Source: Saprospiraceae bacterium
GTDB lineage: Bacteria; Bacteroidota; Bacteroidia; Chitinophagales; Saprospiraceae
Reading direction: 5' to 3'
DNA: 64,000 bases
NCBI GenBank assembly: GCA_020630955.1
Contig: JAHDIE010000001.1
Span: forward strand, 237,314-301,313
The notes under the pieces were generated by a model. It worked only from the letters and a program-made list of their open reading frames with translations, had not been told where the DNA came from and ran no database searches. Position 1 is the first letter of the stretch; each line of letters opens with the position of its first letter. This document shows positions 54,731 through 63,521 of the stretch, piece after piece. A program made the translations under genes and the position numbers.

Positions 54731-55271
54731 TGTGTTTTACATTATTTATGATGGCAAATTTTTCTTTCAACATCTTTCTTGCCTTCGAAAGATGTGCTCT
54801 GGATGTTGATTCATCAATCGACAAAATGGCTGCGATCTCCTTGTGCGAGTATTGATCAAGTACAAACATTTTAAATACTTGTTGTGATGCAGCAGGAACA
54901 AAACTCAACAAACTGAGTACTTCTTCACAGGTCATTTTATCAATAGCCTGAGAGGATTCTGATGCCTTCACTAAGTTGGAAACTGAATCAATCTCTGCAT
55001 GAAATTTCCGCTTGCGAGTTGCCTTCCATGCTGTTCTTACTACAATTGTTTTCAACCAAGCTTCGATTTGCCCTTGGTTTTTATAATTTGTCAATGAATT
55101 AAAAATACTCAACCAACTGTCCTGCAACACCTCTTCAGCATCAGACACATTGCCCATGTATTTCAATGCAACAGCATAAAGTTTACGATTGTACATCTTA
55201 AAGAATTGCTTTTGGCTTTTGCGATTTCCTTTAAGACAGTTGGTAATTATATCTTGTATCTGATCAGGCAT
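54711..55271 (-). CDS. ECF-type RNA polymerase sigma factor
   Basis: A 186-residue sigma-70 family factor of the extracytoplasmic-function group. Region 2 is at about 25-90 (YAVALKYMGNVSDAEEVLQD, then SWLSIF). Region 4 is at about 115-170 (LDQYSHKEIAAILSIDESTS, RAHLSKARKML). It lacks regions 1.1 and 3. It is preceded by a lipoprotein gene 9 bases away and overlaps the downstream barrel gene by 20 bases, so the set should be co-transcribed and translationally coupled. It probably drives its own operon. Confidence 0.95.
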   Translation of the reverse strand: MPDQIQDIITNCLKGNRKSQKQFFKMYNRKLYAVALKYMGNVSDAEEVLQDSWLSIFNSLTNYKNQGQIEAWLKTIVVRTAWKATRKRKFHAEIDSVSNLVKASESSQAIDKMTCEEVLSLLSFVPAASQQVFKMFVLDQYSHKEIAAILSIDESTSRAHLSKARKMLKEKFAIINNVKHNGLKAI

Positions 55272-55280
55272 TTATATTAA

Positions 55281-57002
55281 TTACTGGACAGTTGCAATGA
55301 AATTCCCAGAGACCTCACCATTGTAAGAAAAACTTCCTACAATCTGTTCGCCTGGCACCTCTGTATAATGTTCTATCGTTACTGAAATTTGATTTTCTGC
55401 ATTAAGGTTCATTCCTGACCAATAACTAGAGAATAAATTTCCTCCAAAATTATTTTCACTAAAACCTTTCACGCCAAGTATTGCATATTGATCATTACCT
55501 CCAATTAAATCTTGAGCGATAATAGTAATCTCAGCAGAAGAAATATTGGCTTTACAATCTAACATAGTATGTGTATCTGCGCCCAAAGCAATGATAAACA
55601 AATCTTCTGTTAAACTTTCTTCACAGGCGCTAATATCCAATTCCAAATCATCAGATTGAATCAAGATTTCTTCTGTACCTCCCGTCAGCTCATCTAGATC
55701 ATAGGCAATCAAAGTTGCTGCATGATCAATGCCCTGACAGTTTATTATATCCAATGAATAGGATCCATCTTCACCTACATAATCAAGATAAGTTTGATCA
55801 CCAAGCTCAAGAACAACATAGCCATTCTCGATCGTTCCGGTTGATGGACAGGACACGACTCCTGAAATATTGACCTCGTTTAAACTTCCAGAACCTATCG
55901 GAACAACGATATCCACTGATTCATCCTCAGCAACTGCTTGAATAACTGTACTATAGAGTTCATCTCCACAAAAAGTGGTCAAAGAAACTTCTAAGTTTTG
56001 TCCTGCTGGCACTAGGTCACAATACACTCCCTGAGGACCAACAAAGACTGATGCATAACCAAATCCATCGGCGAACACCGTTAGGTTGACATTACCAACT
56101 GGATCACCAAAATTATCCACAATGTTGAAGCATAAGTTTGTTAAATTAAACGGAATATCACAGTTCCACCAACTAAAGTGTGGTACATCTGCCAAGTATG
56201 CTCCATTTTCTAAAATTGCTACACCTTCGTGGTCCCAGTTTCCGGTAGATTCATTAAAATGCCATAAATCTATTTGTTCTTCGGCATCAGAAAGCATCTC
56301 AGAAGGAATTGGAAATCTTAGTGTAGATTTAATTCCCTCAGCGAGATTTAATTCTTGACCTGCCTCTCCTCTAAGTTCAACTGCAATCATTCCAAAAGAC
56401 CTGAGGGCAAACAAATCATCATTCTGATTGCCTACCAAAGCTCCAGGAGAAAGTTCAGGCATTCTGTCATCTGACGGATTTATCCAATAGGAATAAAAAT
56501 CAACTTGACCAGAATAGAGATTTCCAGAATCATCGATTAATCCATCTGAAGGAATAATTATTCTGCTCCCGTCATTCATAATTTGATCCATGCCTTCTGA
56601 TGCATTAAACTGATTATAATTATGAAATGGCACAAGTGTTAACTCAATAGAATATGTTTGATTCTCATTTGCATAAATAGAGGTGCCACCAACAAAATAC
56701 CCTTCTGCTTCTATTTTAACATACAATCCAGTTTCAGGAGCGCTAAGGTTAGAGAGTGAGAATACCCCATTCTCTGAAGTAATAGCCTGTTGTCCAGCCG
56801 CTTGCACCAATGCTCCTTCTACTGATTCTCCTTCGACATTTTTTACAATTCCTTGAAGTTCAATATTATAAACTTCGATTGATTCAAATTCATTTGAAAT
56901 CAGAATGGTTTTGGGATCTGAAACATCATCCTTTCTACAGGAAGTCACTGCGAGCGTGATCAATAGTGCTATCAAAAGTTTGTTAAATCGCATAGTTTGC
57001 AT
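55281..57002 (-). CDS. Lipoprotein with carboxypeptidase-regulatory-like domain
   Basis: A surface or periplasmic lipoprotein of about 570 residues. The start is M1 (57002) or more likely M4 (56993); the signal ends in lipobox AVTSC. A carboxypeptidase-regulatory-like Ig-type domain comes first (IVKNVEGESVEGALVQAAGQ, then FSLSNLSAPETGLYVKI). It is followed by a GAIN/ZU5-like beta domain (GQVDFYSYWINPSDDRMPEL), further Ig-like segments, and a C-terminal beta region. No enzyme motif is visible. It is the first gene of the sigma-factor operon, nine bases ahead of the sigma gene, so it could be a sensor or a target. Confidence 0.8.
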   Translation of the reverse strand: MQTMRFNKLLIALLITLAVTSCRKDDVSDPKTILISNEFESIEVYNIELQGIVKNVEGESVEGALVQAAGQQAITSENGVFSLSNLSAPETGLYVKIEAEGYFVGGTSIYANENQTYSIELTLVPFHNYNQFNASEGMDQIMNDGSRIIIPSDGLIDDSGNLYSGQVDFYSYWINPSDDRMPELSPGALVGNQNDDLFALRSFGMIAVELRGEAGQELNLAEGIKSTLRFPIPSEMLSDAEEQIDLWHFNESTGNWDHEGVAILENGAYLADVPHFSWWNCDIPFNLTNLCFNIVDNFGDPVGNVNLTVFADGFGYASVFVGPQGVYCDLVPAGQNLEVSLTTFCGDELYSTVIQAVAEDESVDIVVPIGSGSLNEVNISGVVSCPSTGTIENGYVVLELGDQTYLDYVGEDGSYSLDIINCQGIDHAATLIAYDLDELTGGTEEILIQSDDLELDISACEESLTEDLFIIALGADTHTMLDCKANISSAEITIIAQDLIGGNDQYAILGVKGFSENNFGGNLFSSYWSGMNLNAENQISVTIEHYTEVPGEQIVGSFSYNGEVSGNFIATVQ

Positions 57003-57081
57003 TTTTTACTAATATAATGTGTGTAAAGTTTGGAAACGCTTACTTGGGTAAAGGATTTTTTTTGGTAAGTGGGGCCTCTCT

Positions 57082-57119
57082 AATTTTAAAGCCTCCACTT
57101 GAGGTTGAGGTTTAAAATT
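57082..57119. other. Long hairpin in the 264-base gap before the lipoprotein operon
   Basis: AATTTTAAA-G-CCTC and GAGG-TTTAAAATT form a 13-bp stem with one bulge. The T-run follows on the plus strand only, so it does not fit as a terminator of the minus-strand gene upstream. Nothing else is recognisable in the 57003-57266 gap, which must include the promoter of the sigma operon. Confidence 0.35.
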
Positions 57120-57266
57120 TTTTCTACATGATTAAGGTGAAATCTAAACGCAAAGGGAATTTTGGTTTAGATGACTCTAATGTAAGTTGAAGGTATAATT
57201 TCCAAATTGAAAGGTGTGATTGTTATTATTAGTGATGACAAGCTGACATAGCAATATAGATTATTA

Positions 57267-57782
57267 TCAAAAACTGAATTTTGAATGGAATTCTTGCAAT
57301 ATTCGTTTTAACTTCTTATGTGAAATATTCAAGGTTTTTGTCTTAATATGATAGGGAGATCCTATTTCATCATAATATTCTTTAAACATTGATTGCTTTA
57401 GGCTGTGTTTTTCATTTTCAATGATTACTTCAGGGTTTTTCATTTCTATTACGATGCTTTTTTCATGCTCAATACGTTTGGTCGAGAAACCGCGTATGTC
57501 TTTCCAGTCTATAAAATAGACTAAGTGCTTTCCTGCAAAGACTTTCAAATAGGATTTATTTAGATACAGCATTATTTCGGGATCAGTTATTTTTCTGATG
57601 CCTATTGGGATAGCAGCACCGAAAAACAGACATGTGATTAGACCAAAAAATGCCATTGCTAAACTCTCTTTATAGGATGTCATTAAAAATATACCTATCG
57701 CAACGAAGCCAATGGCAGCAAGTACTAAAAAGGAATTCTTTACTCTACTTTCGTAAAAAGTTAATTCTTCGAAGGTCACCAT
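57267..57782 (-). CDS. Two-helix membrane protein, STM3941-like
   Basis: A 171-residue protein with two N-terminal transmembrane helices (FLVLAAIGFVAIGIFLM; LAMAFFGLITCLFFGAAIPI). A cytoplasmic PH-like domain of about 100 residues follows (LYLNKSYLKVF, YFIDWKDIRGFSTKRIEHEK, IVIEMKNPEVII). The layout and the W-(K/E)-D-I-x-G/E element remind me of the uncharacterised STM3941 family. It lies 11 bases downstream of the T9SS-cargo gene. Function unknown. Confidence 0.7.
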   Translation of the reverse strand: MVTFEELTFYESRVKNSFLVLAAIGFVAIGIFLMTSYKESLAMAFFGLITCLFFGAAIPIGIRKITDPEIMLYLNKSYLKVFAGKHLVYFIDWKDIRGFSTKRIEHEKSIVIEMKNPEVIIENEKHSLKQSMFKEYYDEIGSPYHIKTKTLNISHKKLKRILQEFHSKFSF

Positions 57783-57793
57783 ATATTTTTTTA

Positions 57794-59455
57794 TTAGCTT
57801 TTAACAAAGCGTTGTAGAACATATTGATTGTTGCCTTTTATTTTGAGTCTCAAAAAATATATTCCTGACAATAGGGAACCAAGATCTAGCTGAGTTAAAT
57901 TTTTGTACCCAGATTCTAGTAAAATTAATTTGCCTTGAGCATTATAGATGGTTAGTTCATCAATATCCTCATCAAGTTGTATGTTAAGGACATCAACAAC
58001 TGGATTAGGGTATAAGCTGACTGGGATATCTACAAAGTCATCTTTTACATTGAGTATTACGTCGGTTGTGTACAAACGATCTGGATCATGATTAATACGA
58101 AAGTCAGCACCGGGAATACCCATGGTGATCGTATTGGGATGTCCGTAATATTGATATGCAATATTAGTCAACAAGTTAGACTCATTTGGATCCAACAAGG
58201 TATCACTTATATAATTCAAATTTTCTTCGCCAAAATAATAAATTTCGTAGAAATCTGAACTTATCAAATTTAGAAGTTGAACAGAGGTGTCTGATTGGTT
58301 GGTGTAAAATACATCTACATGAAATGCATCTTCGACAAAATAAATGGTGTCGCCATTGCTGTTGATCCAAGTATCAAGCGTGTCGCTATTGGATAAGTAT
58401 ATACTAAAACTATCTATGGCTACTAATCTACTTTCATAATCTCGTTCCTCAGTAAAAGAATAGTTTCTTATTAATAGCTGCGATATATCTATGTCTTCAA
58501 GAATATAGGAATTGATTGAAAGAATAGAATTGTCGTCCAAATGATGAAAGGCATTCAATTCTTCATTCTCAAGAACCCCTGAATGTAAAAGTTCTTCCGA
58601 TTCACCTTCTACAATTTTATAAAACTCATAGGTATTTCCATAAGTATTCAAAACGGTTAATATTGAATCTTGAATATGAACTTGGTAAAATGAATTGGGT
58701 TCTGCTTGAAATTGCCATTCAAATTCCAAATTGCTAAAATCATCATTCCAACGCTGAACCATCCCTTGGTATAACACATCATTATAAAGACCTTCATTTT
58801 TTATTTCAAAAATTTCGGCTGGCATAGATTGTATCGTATCAAAAGTATTGCCATTGATCTTTACAACTAAACTATCTTCATAAATGTAAACATCACGATT
58901 GTCATTTTGAAATAATCGCATTTGATAATTAGCAGGTCTCATTTGCGTAAGCTGAACCTTATCAGAATAATACAAGTAATCATAATCTATTAAGTAATAA
59001 GAATCCTCATCAATCTTTGCAACGGAATGCGGATATGTATTACTATCAACTTCTTCATCAAGAATATACGAATGCAAGGTATCTACAAAAAACTCACTGC
59101 CGTTATATGCAACATGTAGAAATCCGGAAACGCAAACATCATAGTCAAACATTGAATGCAAGAAAAGATCAAATGTTCCATCAGAAAATTCTCGAAGATC
59201 TGTTTGTCCATAATAACTTCCAAGTATTTGATCAAGCTTGTTATGCTCTGAATCAACCAAATTAACTGTTGTCATTGGCCAACTGTCTTGACTTGAAACA
59301 TATAGCATTTGATGATCCATTATTTTGGATTCAAGGTGCCTGCTTGTCGCAGTTCGATGATCCAGAAATTCAAAATCTATTGAAATTTGCGCTACACTAT
59401 TAAAGAAGATAAAACAAGTAAAAAATAACGAAAAAAAAATCAGCTTACTATTCAT
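57794..59455 (-). CDS. Secreted protein with T9SS type A sorting domain, body unrecognised
   Basis: A 553-residue secreted protein with signal peptide MNSKLIFFSLFFTCFIFFNS. The body (about 25-460) is rich in aromatic and acidic residues with repeated short beta strands, suggesting a propeller-like or beta-rich fold; I cannot assign it. The last 80 residues are a type A sorting domain (VSLYPNPVVDVLNIQ, YNAQGKLILLESG, SGIYFLRLKIKGN). The 11-base spacing to the two-helix protein gene suggests co-transcription. Confidence 0.78.
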   Translation of the reverse strand: MNSKLIFFSLFFTCFIFFNSVAQISIDFEFLDHRTATSRHLESKIMDHQMLYVSSQDSWPMTTVNLVDSEHNKLDQILGSYYGQTDLREFSDGTFDLFLHSMFDYDVCVSGFLHVAYNGSEFFVDTLHSYILDEEVDSNTYPHSVAKIDEDSYYLIDYDYLYYSDKVQLTQMRPANYQMRLFQNDNRDVYIYEDSLVVKINGNTFDTIQSMPAEIFEIKNEGLYNDVLYQGMVQRWNDDFSNLEFEWQFQAEPNSFYQVHIQDSILTVLNTYGNTYEFYKIVEGESEELLHSGVLENEELNAFHHLDDNSILSINSYILEDIDISQLLIRNYSFTEERDYESRLVAIDSFSIYLSNSDTLDTWINSNGDTIYFVEDAFHVDVFYTNQSDTSVQLLNLISSDFYEIYYFGEENLNYISDTLLDPNESNLLTNIAYQYYGHPNTITMGIPGADFRINHDPDRLYTTDVILNVKDDFVDIPVSLYPNPVVDVLNIQLDEDIDELTIYNAQGKLILLESGYKNLTQLDLGSLLSGIYFLRLKIKGNNQYVLQRFVKS

Positions 59456-59555
59456 GATTATTATGTTGTTCAGAACCTAAGATAAGCTTAAAATAATGGC
59501 AAGAAATAAATCAAGGCGACTTTTAAATTGAATATAACTAATTAACAATCATTAT

Positions 59556-59589
59556 AATATAAAGGGACGCTGACTTTCGACAGCATCCC
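59556..59589 (-). terminator. Rho-independent terminator of the AlkD-like/membrane protein unit
   Basis: On the minus strand GGGATGCTG and CAGCGTCCC form a 9-bp stem (one T-G pair) with an 8-base loop, followed by TTTATATT. It lies 40 bases after the stop of the AlkD-like gene. Confidence 0.7.
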
Positions 59590-59628
59590 CTCTATTATAA
59601 TATTTATGGATTTATCCTATAACGTAAA

Positions 59629-60336
59629 TTAACAGCGGCACGTCTTCTTTTTTTTGCCAATTCTATTTTTGTCCTTCATTTTATTTAGGTAATCTGGAAC
59701 AAAAGGCACTTTGCAGGCCGTTTCTCCAACATTGACAGATACTTTACCGATTTTCTCTGCCGTTTTCATAGCATGATCTGTTAAAGAAGAAATGGCTCCC
59801 CCGACCGCTAACACAAAACCATTCATAGCATATCTTACTCTATTGGGTTGGTCATGGATTGTCTTTCCAACTTGATTGAGCATTTCTTTAATCTTTTTAA
59901 GATCTAAATCTGCGTCATCTTTCATGCTCACAATACATCCCCAGGTTGCCCAACCAGAGGATGCAATGTTTTCTTTTTTGGAATTAATCCATTCATCGGC
60001 CAAGGATTCTGCATGTTTTGTTTCAGAAGCGACCCAAGGTACGGTATACTCGCTGGTCATATACCATTCTGAAGCTTTCACCCATTTCTTCAAATCGGAT
60101 TTGGTCATTTTTGTTTCATCGGCGATCAATCCTGCAAAATACATGGCATCTCCATTTCCGGTTGCAAATAGATCTAGTGAAAGTGCATAATCCTTTTTAA
60201 TTTTTTTCACGATCTTTTTCATGTCACCAACTTTGACTCCAAAAATTGGGCAATTGGCTCCATGTTTTTTGTAAATTTTTCTGGTTTGTTCGGAGCCCAT
60301 GGACTCTAAATCTTTCATTACCTCTTTTGCGGTCAT
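59629..60336 (-). CDS. DNA alkylation repair (AlkD-like, HEAT-repeat) protein
   Basis: A 235-residue all-helical protein of the DNA alkylation repair family, related to the HEAT-like glycosylase AlkD that removes positively charged alkylated bases. Family-like stretches are FGVKVGDMKKIVKKI (N-terminal), LATGNGDAMYFAGLIAD-like, and WVKASEWYMTSEYTVPWVA with aromatic residues where AlkD contacts the lesion. The C-terminus is very basic and ends in CRC (KKKKTCRC). It is 15 bases downstream of the membrane protein gene; no adaptive-response genes are near. Confidence 0.85.
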   Translation of the reverse strand: MTAKEVMKDLESMGSEQTRKIYKKHGANCPIFGVKVGDMKKIVKKIKKDYALSLDLFATGNGDAMYFAGLIADETKMTKSDLKKWVKASEWYMTSEYTVPWVASETKHAESLADEWINSKKENIASSGWATWGCIVSMKDDADLDLKKIKEMLNQVGKTIHDQPNRVRYAMNGFVLAVGGAISSLTDHAMKTAEKIGKVSVNVGETACKVPFVPDYLNKMKDKNRIGKKKKTCRC

Positions 60337-60351
60337 AAGTATTATTTGTTG

Positions 60352-60891
60352 TTAATTTCTATTAAGAAAGTAGCCTAGCCAAAGACCAACTAGACCCCAC
60401 TGAACAATTGCATCGATAAGGTCTGGAATTGTTGAAGTTTCAAACCAAATACTATTTAGATAAGGTCCAGTAAAGTAACCTATCAAACCAACAAACAAAG
60501 AAGCCATCACAGATGTTCCCATGTTCAAATCAGGAATTTTCATCAGTATCCAAATAAGTAAAAAGACAGATACAATATCAATGATTAAACCACGTGTCAT
60601 ATTCATTGGCATACTCATACTCCATTTTTCATGGTATTTAATTTGCATCCAAGGTTGCCCTGCTAAGCTTTCTTGCAGCTTGGTTTGATCATCTGGGCTT
60701 GCTCCTTTTGGAACAGTTGGAATCATGTATTCACCTTCAGGTAATTTGCCTTTCAAAAATTCATAGATCTCATCTTGATTAGAAGTATAGCTATTTTGAC
60801 TGTAGTGCAGGTTCATCAATCCCCATGATGCGAATTGCCACAAGAAAAGAATAATTCCACCCACTAAAGCTGCTAAAAGTGACTTCTTCAT
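60352..60891 (-). CDS. Conserved membrane protein of unknown function
   Basis: A 179-residue protein with an N-terminal helix (LLAALVGGIILFLWQFASWG), a periplasmic segment of about 75 residues with conserved-looking Pro and Trp residues (GEYMIPTVPKGASPDDQ), and three more hydrophobic segments to the C-terminus. I do not recognise a named family. It is upstream of and co-directional with the AlkD-like gene (15 bases), and divergent from mnmE over 95 bases. Confidence 0.75.
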   Translation of the reverse strand: MKKSLLAALVGGIILFLWQFASWGLMNLHYSQNSYTSNQDEIYEFLKGKLPEGEYMIPTVPKGASPDDQTKLQESLAGQPWMQIKYHEKWSMSMPMNMTRGLIIDIVSVFLLIWILMKIPDLNMGTSVMASLFVGLIGYFTGPYLNSIWFETSTIPDLIDAIVQWGLVGLWLGYFLNRN

Positions 60892-60986
60892 AATTATTTT
60901 GTTTTGGTTAATAACTAGTACACATAGTAATTTAAATATTTTGGATGAAAAAGGAATAGAATAAAGTTTATTTTTGCAGGAAAAAA

Positions 60987-62378
60987 TTGAATTCTTTATT
61001 AACAGATACTATCATAGCACTTTCCACTCCACAAGGAGAAGGGGCAATTGGAGTAATTAGATTATCAGGTCCAAAAGCCATCGACATGGTTGATGAAAAT
61101 TTTGCTGGAGCGAATCTCATCAAATCTGAGGCAAACACAGTCCACTATGGTAAAATAAAAAATAAAAACGGTGAGATCATCGACGAATGTTTGGCAACGA
61201 TATTTAGAGCCCCAAGATCCTATACGAAAGAAGACGTAGTTGAAATCAGTTGTCATGGATCATCTTACATTATTCAAAAAATAATAGAACTTTTCTTATC
61301 CCAAGGAGCAAGAGCTGCAAATCCTGGAGAATTTACATTAAGAGCTTTTCTAAATGGTCAATTGGACTTGGCTCAGGCGGAAGCTGTGGCTGATCTTATA
61401 GCTTCAAAAACAGAAAGTCAACACCAATTGGCCATCAATCAGATGAGAGGAGGTGTCTCAAAAATGATTGGGCAATTGCGCCAACAATTGATTGAGTTTG
61501 CCAGTCTTATAGAATTAGAAAATGACTTTGGAGAAGAAGATGTTGAATTTGCGGACAGACAAGGATTAAAAGATCTGGTCAATAAAATTCTCAAAATAAT
61601 TCTTGAACTCCAATCAACATTTCAATATGGTAACGCTGTTAAGGAGGGATTTGCAGTGGCCATTATTGGTGCACCTAATGTTGGGAAATCAACATTACTC
61701 AATGCCTTATTAAATGAAGATCGCGCCATCGTTAGTGATATAGCGGGAACCACAAGAGATGTGGTCGAAGATAGTATTCAGATTGATGGGATCCTTTTCA
61801 GGTTTTTAGATACTGCAGGACTAAGAGAAACCACTGATAAAATTGAAAGTATTGGAATTGAAAAAACAAAGGAAGAAGTGGCAAAAGCAAGGATTATAAT
61901 TTTTGTTGCAGAAATCGAAGAAGACCATTTACAAATTGTAAATGCATACAAGGAAATTCCGATTCTTAACAAACAATCAAGCATAATCATTCTTAATAAG
62001 GCCGACGCATTTCATACTTGTCACAGCTATGATGTAGAAGAAGCAGTGAGTACACTAACCAATAGAACACCCTGCATCGCAATTTCTGCAAAAGAAAAAA
62101 CACATATCGACAAACTTAAAAAACAATTGGTTGAAATTGCTAAAAATTCCAAAACTCAGGCAAGCACCATATTATCAAATACCCGTCATTTTGCAGCCCT
62201 GAATGAAACAAAAAATTCCTTGGAAGCAGTAATCACGGGCTTGGACAATCAGGTTCCATCAGATTTGGTGGCCATGGATATAAGACATGCGCTACATCAT
62301 CTAGGTGAGATATCTGGAGAGATCAGCACGGATGATTTATTAGAAAGTATTTTTAGCAATTTCTGTATTGGAAAGTGA
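60987..62378 (+). CDS. mnmE: tRNA uridine-5-carboxymethylaminomethyl modification GTPase
   Basis: A 463-residue GTPase that, with MnmG, modifies the wobble uridine of tRNAs. The N-terminal formyl-THF-binding domain starts TDTIIALSTPQGEGAIGVIR. The G domain inserted in the helical domain has G1 GAPNVGKSTLLNAL, G2 AGTTRDVVED, G3 DTAGLRE and G4 NKAD. The C-terminus is the catalytic CIGK motif. The start must be the TTG at 60987. The upstream frame is closed by a TAG at 60957 with no ATG between, and the next ATG (residue 34) would remove conserved sequence. An AGGA lies 6 bases before the TTG. Confidence 0.96.
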   Translation: MNSLLTDTIIALSTPQGEGAIGVIRLSGPKAIDMVDENFAGANLIKSEANTVHYGKIKNKNGEIIDECLATIFRAPRSYTKEDVVEISCHGSSYIIQKIIELFLSQGARAANPGEFTLRAFLNGQLDLAQAEAVADLIASKTESQHQLAINQMRGGVSKMIGQLRQQLIEFASLIELENDFGEEDVEFADRQGLKDLVNKILKIILELQSTFQYGNAVKEGFAVAIIGAPNVGKSTLLNALLNEDRAIVSDIAGTTRDVVEDSIQIDGILFRFLDTAGLRETTDKIESIGIEKTKEEVAKARIIIFVAEIEEDHLQIVNAYKEIPILNKQSSIIILNKADAFHTCHSYDVEEAVSTLTNRTPCIAISAKEKTHIDKLKKQLVEIAKNSKTQASTILSNTRHFAALNETKNSLEAVITGLDNQVPSDLVAMDIRHALHHLGEISGEISTDDLLESIFSNFCIGK

Positions 62379-62691
62379 AGTGGAAAATACTCAATAAACG
62401 TTGAACAAATAAAACCCTCACAAATATCTATTATTCAATAGCTTTTATATTTTATTTATTTCATATTCGTATTTCACTTAGCTAATATTTTCCCTAAATT
62501 GTACCTCGTACAGTTTCAACGAAATGGAGATTAATCATCTCCCCTTTTTTGAAACAACCTGAAACATCAGGAAACAAGGTAAAACATTCTGAAACAAATT
62601 TATGAAAATTTGACTTCCAAAGTCCGCGTTTTAAGGGTCTGTATCTATTGCCATGAAGAAGTCGATTTCTAAACGTCATTGGATTATTTAA
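62379..62691. other. 313-base gap after mnmE with a phased repeat
   Basis: There is no credible gene between mnmE and the remnant at 62692. The stretch is AT-rich. It contains a GGAGATTAATCATCTCC-type hairpin (62526-62542) followed by T6, which may end mnmE transcription, and then the 10-bp phased repeat. The minus-strand 61-residue ORF here is not family-like. Confidence 0.5.
62551..62600. repeat. Five 10-bp units with AAACA core, helically phased
   Basis: Five successive 10-base units start with GAAACA, GAAACA, GAAACA, AAAACA and GAAACA at 62551, 62561, 62571, 62581 and 62591. The last four bases of each unit vary. The exact 10-base period puts every AAACA on one face of the helix, as in iterons, multimeric binding sites or A-tract bent DNA. 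Confidence 0.6.
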
Positions 62692-62988
62692 AAGAGCTTT
62701 TCAAGTGATTATGAGTTGAAGTACAACAAGTTCTACATTGGACCAGCAGAAAATGGTAGAGCATACAACTTTATGGTAGTACGACCACGGAAAAGCCATG
62801 CTCAGCTAGATATAAAATTGCCAAAGTCAGAAAAAGTAGATAAGATCATTGAAGATAACCAGCTTGATGACATGGGCTATGACAAGAGATATAATGCTTA
62901 TCGGATTCGATTAGCAAAGGGAGAAGTTCAAGAGAAGAAAGAGGTTATAACCAGCTTATTGAAACAAGCGGAGAATAGTTTTAGGTGA
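62692..62988 (+). pseudogene. C-terminal remnant of a DUF-type (DUF262/DUF5655-associated) protein
   Basis: The frame is open from 62692 to 62988 and has no ATG in its first 60 bases; only a TTG at 62716 could start it. The sequence YNKFYIGPAENGRAYNFMVV, KLPKSEKVDKIIEDN and GYDKRYNAYRIRLAKGEV resembles the C-terminal domain of about 90 residues that I recall at the end of DUF262- or DUF5655-type proteins linked to restriction or defence. The N-terminal part is absent. It is best read as a decayed 3' end, lying 313 bases after mnmE. Confidence 0.55.
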
Positions 62989-62991
62989 GAC

Positions 62992-63507
62992 TTAGTTACT
63001 TAACACATTGTATTTACTCTGAAATAAAACAAAAAAACAAAAGTAGAAAGATCCTATTGGAAATATTGGGTGTACCATCTTTTCCTTCGCACTTAAATAT
63101 GAAATGTGTTGATCTTTCACAGCCTTAATAGAATCATCAATGAACTTTATACCTGTTTGCTTATCATAGCCATCTGGATTTGCCATATCAAGAATCAGAT
63201 TCATTGCGACAAAAAAAGCCAGCTCAGCATTCTTTCTACGTAATTCTTTCTCAGATATATCTCCTATGATCGGCTGGATTGTAACAATTGTCAATGCCAT
63301 CAAAGAGGCCATTTTAAATTTATTAACTTTTTTAGGTATTAAAGGCTTAACATGATTACTTAGAATCTTGTAATACACACCAGTGATTTTGAGGGGAGCA
63401 CCATCAATGAAACTAAATGGACCTTTGTTTGCATTATATACTTCTAAAGCACGTTGTACCTCTCTCTCCCTTTTCTCAAGGTCAAAAGTTTGTAAATATG
63501 AATCCAT
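62992..63507 (-). CDS. Hypothetical protein with hydrophobic C-terminal end
   Basis: A 171-residue protein of unknown function. The N-terminal 40 residues are helical and charged (FDLEKREREVQRALEVYNAN). A central hydrophobic stretch is MASLMALTIVTIQPIIG, and a second lies near the C-terminus (FPIGSFYFCFFVLF). No family is recognised. It follows the 66-residue ORF by 14 bases on the same strand, so the two form a small operon. The 3' ends of this gene and the pseudogene remnant are 3 bases apart. Codon use is similar to but slightly more AT-rich than the housekeeping genes, in keeping with accessory DNA. Confidence 0.6.
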   Translation of the reverse strand: MDSYLQTFDLEKREREVQRALEVYNANKGPFSFIDGAPLKITGVYYKILSNHVKPLIPKKVNKFKMASLMALTIVTIQPIIGDISEKELRRKNAELAFFVAMNLILDMANPDGYDKQTGIKFIDDSIKAVKDQHISYLSAKEKMVHPIFPIGSFYFCFFVLFQSKYNVLSN

Positions 63508-63521
63508 GAAGGTAGAGAGAA

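Noticed and set aside
57128..57190. 20-residue plus-strand ORF MIKVKSKRKGNFGLDDSNVS
   Set aside because: No promoter or terminator in the right place, and the plus strand here opposes the surrounding minus-strand operons. It is likely to be chance.
62551..62600. CRISPR array
   Set aside because: Units are 10 bases with 4-base variable parts, far too short for repeat-spacer units, and no cas genes are in the window.
62494..62679. 61-residue minus-strand ORF after mnmE
   Set aside because: It reads through the phased AAACA repeat and a hairpin, has no family resemblance, and has no promoter or neighbour that supports it.
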